Source of the DNA: Streptococcus parauberis NCFD 2020
GTDB lineage: Bacteria; Bacillota; Bacilli; Lactobacillales; Streptococcaceae
NCBI RefSeq assembly: GCF_000187935.1
Contig: NZ_AEUT02000001.1
Location: forward strand, 124,001 to 188,000
DNA length: 64,000 nucleotides
Direction: 5' to 3'
Every line of letters begins with the position of its first letter. Position 1 is the stretch's first letter. Positions 1 to 8,083 of this stretch are shown here, in pieces. A program made the position numbers and the translations under genes. The notes beneath the pieces were generated by a model. It searched no databases, had not been told where the DNA came from, and saw nothing but the letters and a program-made list of their open reading frames with translations.

Positions 1-943
1 GTGAATTTTGACGATCCTCCCGGAAACATTCAGAGGTAACAATTTGAAATTCTTTAGTTTGATTTGAAAGGACTTGTCGAGTAACCGTTCTTTTTCCAAT
101 GCCGGTGCCACCAACTAAGAGCATTGTTCGAGGTTGAGAACTTTCAAGGATCTTATCGAAATAATTTTCGAGCGCCTTGATTTCATTTATTCGTCCATAA
201 AATTGATTAGTTGTTTTGAGAAACTGGGTAACTTTTCTTTTGTTTCGGTTTTTAGCAACAACTTCTTCATAGATTTGTTGACTAGTTTCACTGGGTGCTA
301 TTCCTAGTTCCTTATCTAATAAATTGACCATTTTATAATAGATCTCAATCACTTTTCCGAAACGATGGTGGTGTTGATAAAGACGCATTAATAATTGGTA
401 ATTTTTCTCTTCATATTCATCAATTGCTATTAAATGAAAGATTGTCTCTTCAACCTCTTCAAAAGGAGCAGTCGTTAACATCTGTTCAATTTTTTGATAA
501 GAATATTTGATAAACATCTGTTCACAATGAGAACGCATTTTGGTTAACCAAAGGTCGAAGGTTTCATTCGATTTTAAGTAGAAACCTTGTAAGAAATCCC
601 CCTTATATAAATCAAGATGATGTTTTGGGTTTGTTAAAAACTCAGTAACATCAGATTCAACAGTTAAGTCGGGGTTGAAAGCTAGGATTGAACGACTAGG
701 ACAGATAATAAAATCGTCTCCCAAAATTTTATTAACTTGATAAATTGTATTACGCAGATTTTTTTTAGCAGTTTGATTATCTTTATCTTCCCAAAGGATT
801 CCTGCAATTTGGTCACGATTAACATTGCCGTTAATCACCATATAATAGAGCAAGGCATTAATTTTAGAGAAGGAAAAAAATATTTCTTTTTGATCAAGAA
901 GAATAGAAGGGTTGCCTAATAAATTAAGTGTTAGTACTGACAT
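1..943 (-). CDS. SARP/BTAD-type transcriptional regulator with ATPase domain (3' end outside window)
   Basis: Partial gene; 314 codons are visible without a stop and the reading frame runs off the left edge. The ATG at 943 follows a GGAGG ribosome site. The first ~90 residues look like an OmpR-like winged helix (start MSVLTLNLLGNPSILLDQ), followed by a helical TPR-like bacterial transcriptional activation domain (about residues 95-240, containing EIYYKMVNLLDKELGIAPS). A nucleotide-binding segment then begins, with a Walker A-like GGTGIGKRT near residue 280. The usual T/S directly after the lysine is an arginine. This architecture is that of SARP/AfsR-like activators. The regulated target is unknown; the gene runs in the same direction as lysS but has its own promoter. 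Identification of the BTAD-AAA layout is fairly sure, function is not. Confidence 0.7.
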   Translation of the reverse strand, partial: MSVLTLNLLGNPSILLDQKEIFFSFSKINALLYYMVINGNVNRDQIAGILWEDKDNQTAKKNLRNTIYQVNKILGDDFIICPSRSILAFNPDLTVESDVTEFLTNPKHHLDLYKGDFLQGFYLKSNETFDLWLTKMRSHCEQMFIKYSYQKIEQMLTTAPFEEVEETIFHLIAIDEYEEKNYQLLMRLYQHHHRFGKVIEIYYKMVNLLDKELGIAPSETSQQIYEEVVAKNRNKRKVTQFLKTTNQFYGRINEIKALENYFDKILESSQPRTMLLVGGTGIGKRTVTRQVLSNQTKEFQIVTSECFREDRQNS

Positions 944-975
944 AGTGTAAACGCCTCCATTCAAAATATACTACC

Positions 976-1004
976 AATATATACTAAATAGTTAGATAAA
1001 TCAA
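976..1004 (-). promoter_or_regulatory. Sigma-A promoter of the BTAD regulator
   Basis: On the minus strand TTGATT (1004-999) is followed by a 17-nt spacer and TATATT (981-976). A GGAGG site and the regulator's ATG lie about 30 nt downstream. Confidence 0.55.
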
Positions 1005-1026
1005 GGTTCCATTAAAATTGGATTAA

Positions 1027-1056
1027 CAAAAAAAGCTAGTCTTATTTAGACTAGCT
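1027..1056 (-). terminator. Rho-independent terminator of lysS
   Basis: Minus-strand stem AGCTAGTC / GACTAGCT with a 7-nt loop, followed by a U-tract. It sits just beyond the lysS stop codon and separates lysS from the BTAD regulator. Confidence 0.8.
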
Positions 1057-1062
1057 CCATTG

Positions 1063-2598
<1,536 letters not shown>

Positions 2599-2726
2599 TC
2601 AGAATACACTCACTTTCACCATAAAAATAGTCGTGAAAAGCTACCATTATAATGGAAAGCTATTTGATTATAGGTCATGAAAATAGTATAATGAGACCTA
2701 TATTACAAAATACAGAAAAGAGACCC

Positions 2727-3629
2727 ATGATTACAGCAATTGTTTTTGATGTTGACGACACTATCTATGACCAACAAGCGCCATATTGCCAGGCTATGGA
2801 AAAGTGTTTCCCAAATTTTGATATGTCAGTTATTAATCAAGCTTATATTCGTTTTAGACATTACTCAGATATTGGTTTTCCTCGTGTAATGGCTGGTGAA
2901 TGGACAACTGAGTACTTTAGGTTTTGGCGTTGTAAAGAAACTCTCCTTGAATTTGGTTACAAGGAAATCAGTCAAACTGAAGGAGAACATTTTCAAGCTG
3001 TTTATGAAGATGAACTGGAAAATATTACAATGCTTGAAGAAATGCGAATGACTTTAGATTTCTTAAAATCTAAAGGTGTTCCGATGGGAATTATCACTAA
3101 TGGTCCAACTGAGCATCAATTGAAAAAAGTGAAAAAGTTAGGTTTGTATGACTATGTTGATCAAAAACGGGTCATTGTTAGTCAAGCTACTGGTTTTCAA
3201 AAACCCGAAAAGGAAATTTTTAATTTAGCAGCAGAACAATTTGATATGAATCCATCGACTACTTTATATGTCGGAGATTCTTATGATAATGACATTATGG
3301 GCGCCTTTAATGGTGGTTGGCATTCTATGTGGTTCAACCATCGTGGCAGAAAATTAAAGACAGGAACAAAACCTGTCTTTGACGTTGCTATCGACAACTT
3401 TGAACAACTCTTTGGCGCAGTTAAAGTCCTATTTGACTTACCTGATAACAAATTCATTTTTGACGTCAATGATAAGAAAAATCCAATTCTCGAATTAGGT
3501 TTAAACAATGGATTAATGATGGCAGCAGAGCGATTACTTGAAAGTAATATGAGTATTGATAAAGTTGTTATTTTATTAAGACTAGACAAACAGCAAGAAA
3601 AAATCTTGCGCATGAAATATGTTAAATAA
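2727..3629 (+). CDS. HAD-superfamily hydrolase (subfamily IA)
   Basis: Predicted cytosolic phosphatase of unknown substrate. HAD motif I is FDVDDT at residues 7-12, motif II is ITNGPT, the motif III lysine lies in QKPEKEIF, and motif IV is YVGDSYDND. The start at 2727 (MITAIVFDV) puts motif I at the N terminus as the family requires. In-frame codons back to 2652 are unlikely to be translated, since they overlap promoter-like TATAAT sequences. The HAD fold should end near residue 225, so roughly 75 C-terminal residues are an extra segment of unknown role. A shared terminator separates it from the convergent phosphatase gene. Confidence 0.85.
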   Translation: MITAIVFDVDDTIYDQQAPYCQAMEKCFPNFDMSVINQAYIRFRHYSDIGFPRVMAGEWTTEYFRFWRCKETLLEFGYKEISQTEGEHFQAVYEDELENITMLEEMRMTLDFLKSKGVPMGIITNGPTEHQLKKVKKLGLYDYVDQKRVIVSQATGFQKPEKEIFNLAAEQFDMNPSTTLYVGDSYDNDIMGAFNGGWHSMWFNHRGRKLKTGTKPVFDVAIDNFEQLFGAVKVLFDLPDNKFIFDVNDKKNPILELGLNNGLMMAAERLLESNMSIDKVVILLRLDKQQEKILRMKYVK

Positions 3630-3630
3630 A

Positions 3631-3662
3631 AAAAGATTGAAGAAAAGTCTTCAATCTTTTTT
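3631..3662. terminator. Bidirectional terminator between convergent genes
   Basis: AAAGATTGAAG / CTTCAATCTTT stem with a short loop and A- and T-tracts on both sides. It can serve both the HAD gene (plus) and the histidine phosphatase gene (minus). Confidence 0.85.
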
Positions 3663-4293
3663 AATGAATTTTATCATCTAAGTAAGGTTTATCATTCCAT
3701 AATAAACAATTAAAGTTTTTATTATCATCAGTTTCTAGAATAGTCAGGCTAGCATTATCTAGTCCACCTTGAGCTCTTAATAAAGCCGGTTCAAATCCAA
3801 GCAGTGAACGTATTGAAGCTGTCAAATTTGCTCCATGTCCAACTAATAAGACATGCTGGTAATCTTTTTCTTCAAAGCTTTGAATCAGTTTTTTAACTCT
3901 GAATGTCGTTTGATAAATTGATTCAGCTTCAAATTGACTAGCATTAAATTTGGCTAAATTATTACTGAAAGCTTCCATCTGACGAGGATAAATAGCAGTC
4001 ATCGTAGCAATTTTTGTCCCTTCTAATTTACCTAGTTTCCATTCACGTAGAGATTTGGTATAGATAATAGGACATTCTTGATTAGCATTTTCTAATAATA
4101 ACTCTGTTGTCTGCTTTGCTCGATTTAAGTCACTAGAATAAATAGCATCAAAATCGACACTTGCAAGGACTTGACCTAGAGCTTTAATTTCTTCATATGA
4201 CTCTTCCAATAATGGCGAATCACCAGATGCACCTTGAAATCGTCCTTCTAGATTCCACTCAGTTTTTCCATGTCTCACAAAATATAACTTCAT
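3661..4293 (-). CDS. Histidine phosphatase family protein (phosphoglycerate mutase-like)
   Basis: The N terminus MKLYFVRHGKTEWN contains the RHG signature with the catalytic histidine that becomes phosphorylated, and VGHGANL near residue 150 supplies the second catalytic histidine. About 210 residues, right for the cofactor-dependent mutase / acid phosphatase superfamily. The substrate cannot be read from sequence; many streptococcal members are broad phosphatases, not true glycolytic mutases. An in-frame TTG at 4302 is an alternative start with closer spacing to AGGAG. It follows the YccF gene by only a few bases, so the two are probably co-transcribed. Confidence 0.85.
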   Translation of the reverse strand: MKLYFVRHGKTEWNLEGRFQGASGDSPLLEESYEEIKALGQVLASVDFDAIYSSDLNRAKQTTELLLENANQECPIIYTKSLREWKLGKLEGTKIATMTAIYPRQMEAFSNNLAKFNASQFEAESIYQTTFRVKKLIQSFEEKDYQHVLLVGHGANLTASIRSLLGFEPALLRAQGGLDNASLTILETDDNKNFNCLLWNDKPYLDDKIH

Positions 4294-4309
4294 AAACTTC
4301 AACTAACTC

Positions 4310-4675
4310 CTAATTCAAAATAAACTTAGCCCCAAAAGGAAATAGGCTTAATTTTGCTAATTTCAAAGATTGAACGGCAAATGGGATACCAATTATACTA
4401 ATACATAATAAAATGGCAGAGGTTAAGTGAACAGCAGCTAATTGCCAGCCGAAACAAATAATCCAAATCAGATTTAATAATAAACTAGTTCCAGATTGGC
4501 CAATTTCAATATCTTTCCCAAAGGGAAACAAGCCAAAATTAGCAATTTTAAAGCATTGTATTCCGACAGGTAAGCCAACAATGGTGATTGAAAATAGTAG
4601 ACCGATGAAAGTCCATGACAACCAAGCCCATAGACCAGAACAAAGAAACCAGATAATATTTCCTAGAAATTTCAT
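4310..4675 (-). CDS. YccF-domain membrane protein
   Basis: A 121-residue, very hydrophobic protein made of two repeats of the YccF domain. The repeat signatures are VGLPVGIQCFKIANFGLFPFG and IGIPFAVQSLKLAKLSLFPFG (residues ~35-55 and ~93-113). Three to four membrane segments are likely. The family is widespread but has no established biochemical function. The gene starts 2 nt after the ybaK stop with its own GGAG site, and leads into the histidine phosphatase gene, so the three probably form one operon. Confidence 0.85.
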   Translation of the reverse strand: MKFLGNIIWFLCSGLWAWLSWTFIGLLFSITIVGLPVGIQCFKIANFGLFPFGKDIEIGQSGTSLLLNLIWIICFGWQLAAVHLTSAILLCISIIGIPFAVQSLKLAKLSLFPFGAKFILN

Positions 4676-4677
4676 TT

Positions 4678-5151
4678 TTACTCCTTAATATCAGCGAAGT
4701 GACCGTCAACAAAATCAGCCAATTGTTGACTATCCACTTGAATAGACCGGCCCAGCTCTCCAGCAGAAACGATTAAGCTTCCTTTATCAAGTGCGGACTG
4801 GTCGAAAAAAATTGGGTAAGGATGTTTTTGATGGATACCAACAGGATTGTTAGCTCCATGAATGTAACCAGTTGTCTTTTGAAGATCTTTTTGTGGAATC
4901 ATTGAAACCTTTTTGTTTCCAGAAATCTTGGCTAATTTTTTCTCAGACAAATGATTTGTAATAGACAAAATGCCAATAATTGGCCCAGTTTTATCACCAA
5001 CTAAGGCTAAGGTTTTGAAAACATCAGCTTTCTCAATCCCATCAGGTAACTCCCCTTTTAGGGCATTAATTGCTAAGCTTTGGTAGCTGATTTTCGCTTT
5101 ATCTAAAATTTGTTCAACTAAGGTTTTTTTGAGTTTTGCCTTTTTTGCCAT
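4678..5151 (-). CDS. ybaK: Aminoacyl-tRNA editing protein, YbaK/EbsC family (Cys-tRNA(Pro) deacylase)
   Basis: Trans-editing enzyme that by family knowledge hydrolyses mischarged Cys-tRNA(Pro). The 157-residue length and the motifs VGDKTGPIIGILSI and TGYIHGANNPVGIHQKH fit the YbaK fold, where the conserved lysine near the N-terminal third (KTLAL) is important. The start MAKKAKLKK at 5151 follows AAAGGAAGG; a longer reading from 5172 would overlap that site. It is first in a probable operon with the YccF and histidine phosphatase genes. Confidence 0.88.
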   Translation of the reverse strand: MAKKAKLKKTLVEQILDKAKISYQSLAINALKGELPDGIEKADVFKTLALVGDKTGPIIGILSITNHLSEKKLAKISGNKKVSMIPQKDLQKTTGYIHGANNPVGIHQKHPYPIFFDQSALDKGSLIVSAGELGRSIQVDSQQLADFVDGHFADIKE

Positions 5152-5173
5152 AGGACCTTCCTTTAAGACCAAT

Positions 5174-5210
5174 AAAAAAACGGTATAATATATTATTATA
5201 CCATTTTTTA
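5174..5210. terminator. Hairpin after thiT with embedded -10-like box
   Basis: GGTATAATA / TATTATACC palindrome (5182-5202) flanked by A- and T-runs. On the minus strand it can terminate thiT. Its GTATAAT sequence could also act as a -10 element for ybaK. Confidence 0.6.
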
Positions 5211-5226
5211 TGATTGGCGTTAAGAC

Positions 5227-5790
5227 CTAATCCCTTGGTGCAAAGAATTGACTTTGGGTTGGGATTAAAATAACAATCGCAATAACGACTACGATTAATG
5301 TTAGTAAACTAGCAGTGCCATTTACTGTGAAAGAATACCAAACAGCGGAAGTTCTTGGTGGTGCATATGAACCCCAGAAGATAACGCCTGCTAGGAAGTG
5401 CCAGAAATAGCGAAGAACTACAGCAGTAGTTGCTGCAAGACAAGCAACGGTCATAGAACCCATCTTGTTTTTGGCAATAATCAAATCTTTTAATTGATTT
5501 GAGAAGAAACCAGCCACACCCATTGACATGAAGGCCAAAATGTATTCAATAAATACTTGGCTTAAACTGAGATAATAAACTTTTCCAAGGACGAAGTGAA
5601 GGAGTCCCCATATTAGACCTGCAAGGACACCATATTTTAGGCCACGACGAAGTGAAAACAAGACTACAGGAATAGCACCATAAGAAGGACTAAACCAACT
5701 GAAAAAATCTGGAATAAAAGATAAAGCCATAGCTAATGCTGCGAAAATTGCTGCTTCCACTAAATAGCGGAGATTTGTGTTCTTAGACAT
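5227..5790 (-). CDS. thiT: Thiamine ECF transporter substrate-binding subunit ThiT
   Basis: Membrane S component that binds thiamine and works with the shared EcfAA'T energising module (not in this window). The 187-residue protein has about six hydrophobic segments, starting AAIFAALAMALSFIPDFF. The residues between SFIPDFFSWFSPSYGAIPV and the C-terminal YSFTVNGTAS match the ThiT family. The assignment is strengthened by the TPP riboswitch immediately upstream. The start MSKNTNLRY at 5790 is placed 7 nt after AAAAGGAGC; a GTG at 5811 lies in the loop of the regulatory hairpin and is rejected. Confidence 0.95.
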   Translation of the reverse strand: MSKNTNLRYLVEAAIFAALAMALSFIPDFFSWFSPSYGAIPVVLFSLRRGLKYGVLAGLIWGLLHFVLGKVYYLSLSQVFIEYILAFMSMGVAGFFSNQLKDLIIAKNKMGSMTVACLAATTAVVLRYFWHFLAGVIFWGSYAPPRTSAVWYSFTVNGTASLLTLIVVVIAIVILIPTQSQFFAPRD

Positions 5791-5820
5791 AAAAAAGCTC
5801 CTTTTATTCACAAAAAGAGC
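5791..5820 (-). promoter_or_regulatory. Expression-platform hairpin of the TPP riboswitch
   Basis: On the minus strand GCTCTTTTT pairs with AAAAGGAGC (9 pairs, one G-U) around a 6-nt loop, followed by six U residues and then the thiT ATG. The 3' arm contains the Shine-Dalgarno sequence. The same structure can therefore work as a terminator or hide the ribosome site. Confidence 0.65.
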
Positions 5821-5843
5821 CTTGATAATTACATTATCACGGT

Positions 5844-5923
5844 CACAATCCCTACGCTTGTATTAACAAGATCAGGTCTTTAGGATTTCGTCTTAACGAT
5901 CTCAGCCAAAGCACTCCTTTGTG
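5844..5923 (-). ncRNA. TPP (THI-element) riboswitch aptamer upstream of thiT
   Basis: Minus-strand sequence shows the conserved thi box: GGAGTGC, GGCTGAGAT, then ACCTGATCTTG and the 3' CGTAGGGA. The outer P1 stem is CACAA / TTGTG. TPP binding is expected to reduce thiT expression through the hairpin just downstream. Confidence 0.95.
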
Positions 5924-6011
5924 AAAATTTATTATTTTTAATCATTATAATATGTTCGAGTTAGACTTGTCAAGTTTGTGACTTTAGATATAGAAAAAGA
6001 CCGAAAGGTCT

Positions 6012-6854
6012 TTATTTTTTACCAAATAATTTTTCATAAGTAGATTTTGTATCTTTATTAACAGCTATTTGATTTAAGTCTAATGGATTATCAAATCCCG
6101 GAAGATATCCTTGTGATGTATATTGGTGGAGATCGTAATCCAGCTTTGTATCAGGAGCTGCTTCATAATAACCAGAGTCACTCCCATAGGTAGGAATCCA
6201 AACTGCATCAAATCCTTCAGTAGATATTTCTTGTTCCGCCATAAAATATGTACCAATGTAAAGACCAACATTCTCAGCACCAAGTCTTTCCAATTCCTGA
6301 CGGAAAGCTTTCACACCTTTGTTCATATCCTTCATTGTTACTTCCTCTACATCAATCCAGTAGAAAGTAGGATTATATGGGGAGGCATTTTTATAAAATG
6401 CTTTAGCTTCAGCTCGCATTTCTTTTGTGCTTGACCCTAAGGCGTAACTGTATACGGCAACAGGGATTTTTCGTTTCTTGAATTCTTTAATGTGTGTTTT
6501 AAAAGATTTATCAATACCAGTGGTATAAGCTGCATTGTTTTTTGAGGTTATTTGAGATCCCCCAAAAACACGCACAATAGCACCTGAAATATTTTCGGAT
6601 AAGGTATCATAATCGATTTCACTTGGCAATTGCCAGCCCGACACATCAACAATGGGATTCAAGATTAATTCTTCATTGTCTATTGTGCTTTCTGTCTTTT
6701 TATCTGTTTTGCTAGTAACTATTGGAATATTTGATTGTGCAATACTTAATTCCTTTTCTTTCGTCTTGTCTGAATGATTTTTTCCAATAATTAAAAGAAA
6801 TGCAATAAAGATAAAGAAGACTAGCACAACGATAGGCTTTATTCTTCTTCTCAT
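6012..6854 (-). CDS. GH25-family muramidase-like protein, membrane-anchored
   Basis: Predicted cell-wall hydrolase that cuts the MurNAc-GlcNAc glycan bond. Residues ~7-24 form one hydrophobic segment after a cluster of arginines, with no lipobox and no clear signal peptidase site, so it is probably an N-terminal anchor. A low-complexity linker (~25-65) precedes the GH25 domain. GH25 active-site features are present: DVSGWQ at 70-75 and IDVEE at 167-171 (Asp168, Glu170). The C-terminal DLHQYTSQGYLPGF matches the end of the barrel. No cell-wall-binding repeats follow. No ribosome site is visible; the promoter predicts a leaderless mRNA. Confidence 0.88.
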   Translation of the reverse strand: MRRRIKPIVVLVFFIFIAFLLIIGKNHSDKTKEKELSIAQSNIPIVTSKTDKKTESTIDNEELILNPIVDVSGWQLPSEIDYDTLSENISGAIVRVFGGSQITSKNNAAYTTGIDKSFKTHIKEFKKRKIPVAVYSYALGSSTKEMRAEAKAFYKNASPYNPTFYWIDVEEVTMKDMNKGVKAFRQELERLGAENVGLYIGTYFMAEQEISTEGFDAVWIPTYGSDSGYYEAAPDTKLDYDLHQYTSQGYLPGFDNPLDLNQIAVNKDTKSTYEKLFGKK

Positions 6855-6861
6855 TAGTCAT

Positions 6862-6890
6862 ATTGTACCCTAAAGCAAAAAAAAAATCAA
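6862..6890 (-). promoter_or_regulatory. Promoter of the GH25 gene, predicted leaderless
   Basis: Minus strand: TTGATT (6890-6885), 17-nt spacer, TACAAT (6867-6862). Only 7 nt separate the -10 box from the ATG at 6854, so transcription should begin at or one base before the start codon. Confidence 0.6.
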
Positions 6891-7002
6891 AATTTCCTAA
6901 CTAATTTCTTATATTATCTTACTTTATAATCAATTATGTTCAAAACTAAACGCAATTACTGTCATGAAAGCCTTATTTAAAAATTTAAATCGATAATCAA
7001 AT

Positions 7003-7049
7003 AGTTTGAAACTATAATAAATTATTCGTAATATACAGTATGAAACTAT
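7003..7049. repeat. Two-copy direct repeat in the intergenic region
   Basis: AGTTTGAAACTAT at 7003-7015 and AGTATGAAACTAT at 7037-7049 (12 of 13 identical, 34 nt apart). The first copy is part of a palindrome TAGTTTGAAACTA. It could be a regulator-binding pair; the protein is unknown. Confidence 0.45.
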
Positions 7050-7182
7050 GTTAATGAGAAAATTTGAGGAATTTTATAACCTGCCATTAATTTAATTCTT
7101 ACATCTTATCATTCTATTTTGAATTGGACTAGTCAAGTTCCTTAAAATCTGTCATAATAGAGTAAAACTGATAGAAAGAAAA

Positions 7183-7689
7183 ATGATGACCAGTAAACAA
7201 ATCACTAGAATTGCCCTATTTTCAGCCCTTGCTTTTGTATTGCGAATGGCTTTTAGCCAACTGCCTAATATTCAACCAGTGACTGCTTTATTTTTAGTCT
7301 TTGCCATATTCTTTGGTTTTTATGAGTCACTTTTAATCATGGTTATTACAATCTTTTTAACGTCATTCTTACTGGGGTTTGGTCCCTGGGTTTTTTGGCA
7401 AATGACAATATACATGATATTGATTAGCCTGTGGCATTTTATTATCTACCCACTTGCTAGAAAATGGCATAAAAAAGGATTACTGATTCAAGCTACCTTA
7501 GCCGCCTTTTTAGCTTTGGCATATGGTGTCATGATTGATTCATGTTTTGCTTATCTTTATAGCATGCCATATTGGTCTTATGTTTTAATTGGTATGCCTT
7601 TTGATATTGCGCATGCTGTTTCAACTTTTTTATTCTATCTGATTATTATTACTATTTTTAGGAGATTACTTCATGACAAGAAAATATAA
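7183..7689 (+). CDS. ECF transporter S component
   Basis: A 168-residue hydrophobic protein with about five to six membrane segments and the start KQITRIALFSALAFVLRM, typical of ECF substrate-binding subunits. It would need the shared EcfT and ATPase subunits encoded elsewhere. The gene overlaps the following DUF4430 lipoprotein gene by 17 nt, indicating translational coupling and joint function. The ligand cannot be fixed from sequence; the DUF4430 partner suggests a cobamide-like vitamin (inference). Two adjacent ATG codons (7183, 7186) follow AGAAAG. Confidence 0.8.
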   Translation: MMTSKQITRIALFSALAFVLRMAFSQLPNIQPVTALFLVFAIFFGFYESLLIMVITIFLTSFLLGFGPWVFWQMTIYMILISLWHFIIYPLARKWHKKGLLIQATLAAFLALAYGVMIDSCFAYLYSMPYWSYVLIGMPFDIAHAVSTFLFYLIIITIFRRLLHDKKI

Positions 7690-8047
7690 GAGCCTCTTCC
7701 TTATTCTTTTTTCCTTATTTTTAGTTGCTTGTAGTCAGCAGAGCGATTCACCAAAGCAAGTTAAAAAAGAATATTATCTAACATTAATTGTAAAAGAAGA
7801 TACTGATACAATTAGTGAAAAAGTTACCTTCAAAAAAGGTGATACTATTATGGATGTTTTGAAAGCTAATTATAAAGTAAAAGAAAAATCTGGTTTCATC
7901 ACTGCCATTGATGGATTTGAACAAGATCCCAAAACTAAAACTTATTGGTTCTTTAAAGTTAATAAAAAGTTAGCAACCAAAGCAGCAGATAAAATCAAGG
8001 CTCATGATGGCGATCGAGTGGAGTTTTATCAAGAAAAAATGAAATAA
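7673..8047 (+). CDS. DUF4430-domain lipoprotein
   Basis: A 124-residue exported lipoprotein. The signal peptide ends in the lipobox LVAC with Cys20 as the lipidated residue. The mature part (about residues 33-124) fits DUF4430, a domain related in Pfam to the C-terminal domain of transcobalamin-like proteins; GDTIMDVLK and TYWFFKVN are typical positions. Overlap with the upstream ECF S-component gene makes it a likely extracellular ligand-handling partner of that transporter. Substrate unknown; cobalamin or a related cofactor is inferred only. GGAG precedes the ATG by a normal distance. Confidence 0.8.
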   Translation: MTRKYKSLFLILFSLFLVACSQQSDSPKQVKKEYYLTLIVKEDTDTISEKVTFKKGDTIMDVLKANYKVKEKSGFITAIDGFEQDPKTKTYWFFKVNKKLATKAADKIKAHDGDRVEFYQEKMK

Positions 8048-8083
8048 AAAATGTCTGAGACAAATGTCCCAGACTCTTTTTTA
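8046..8083. terminator. Bidirectional terminator
   Basis: GTCTGAGACA / TGTCCCAGAC stem (8053-8074) with A-run before and T-run after; serves the convergent DUF4430 and pepF genes. Confidence 0.85.

Larger units (their letters stand above)
6855..7182. other. 328-nt intergenic region between divergent genes
   Basis: Very AT-rich spacer between the GH25 gene and the ECF S-component gene. It holds the GH25 promoter at its left end and two copies of a 13-bp repeat (7003-7015 and 7037-7049). An octamer equal to the streptococcal competence CIN box lies on the minus strand (7030-7023). TGTCATAAT near 7152 is a possible -10 for the ECF gene. No open reading frame looks coding. Confidence 0.5.

Noticed and set aside
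7023..7030. TACGAATA on the minus strand, identical to the core of the streptococcal competence CIN box, upstream of the GH25 gene
   Set aside because: An octamer is expected by chance about once or more in this much AT-rich DNA; it is ~170 nt from the gene, lacks the upstream T-tract, and a good sigma-A promoter lies between it and the start.
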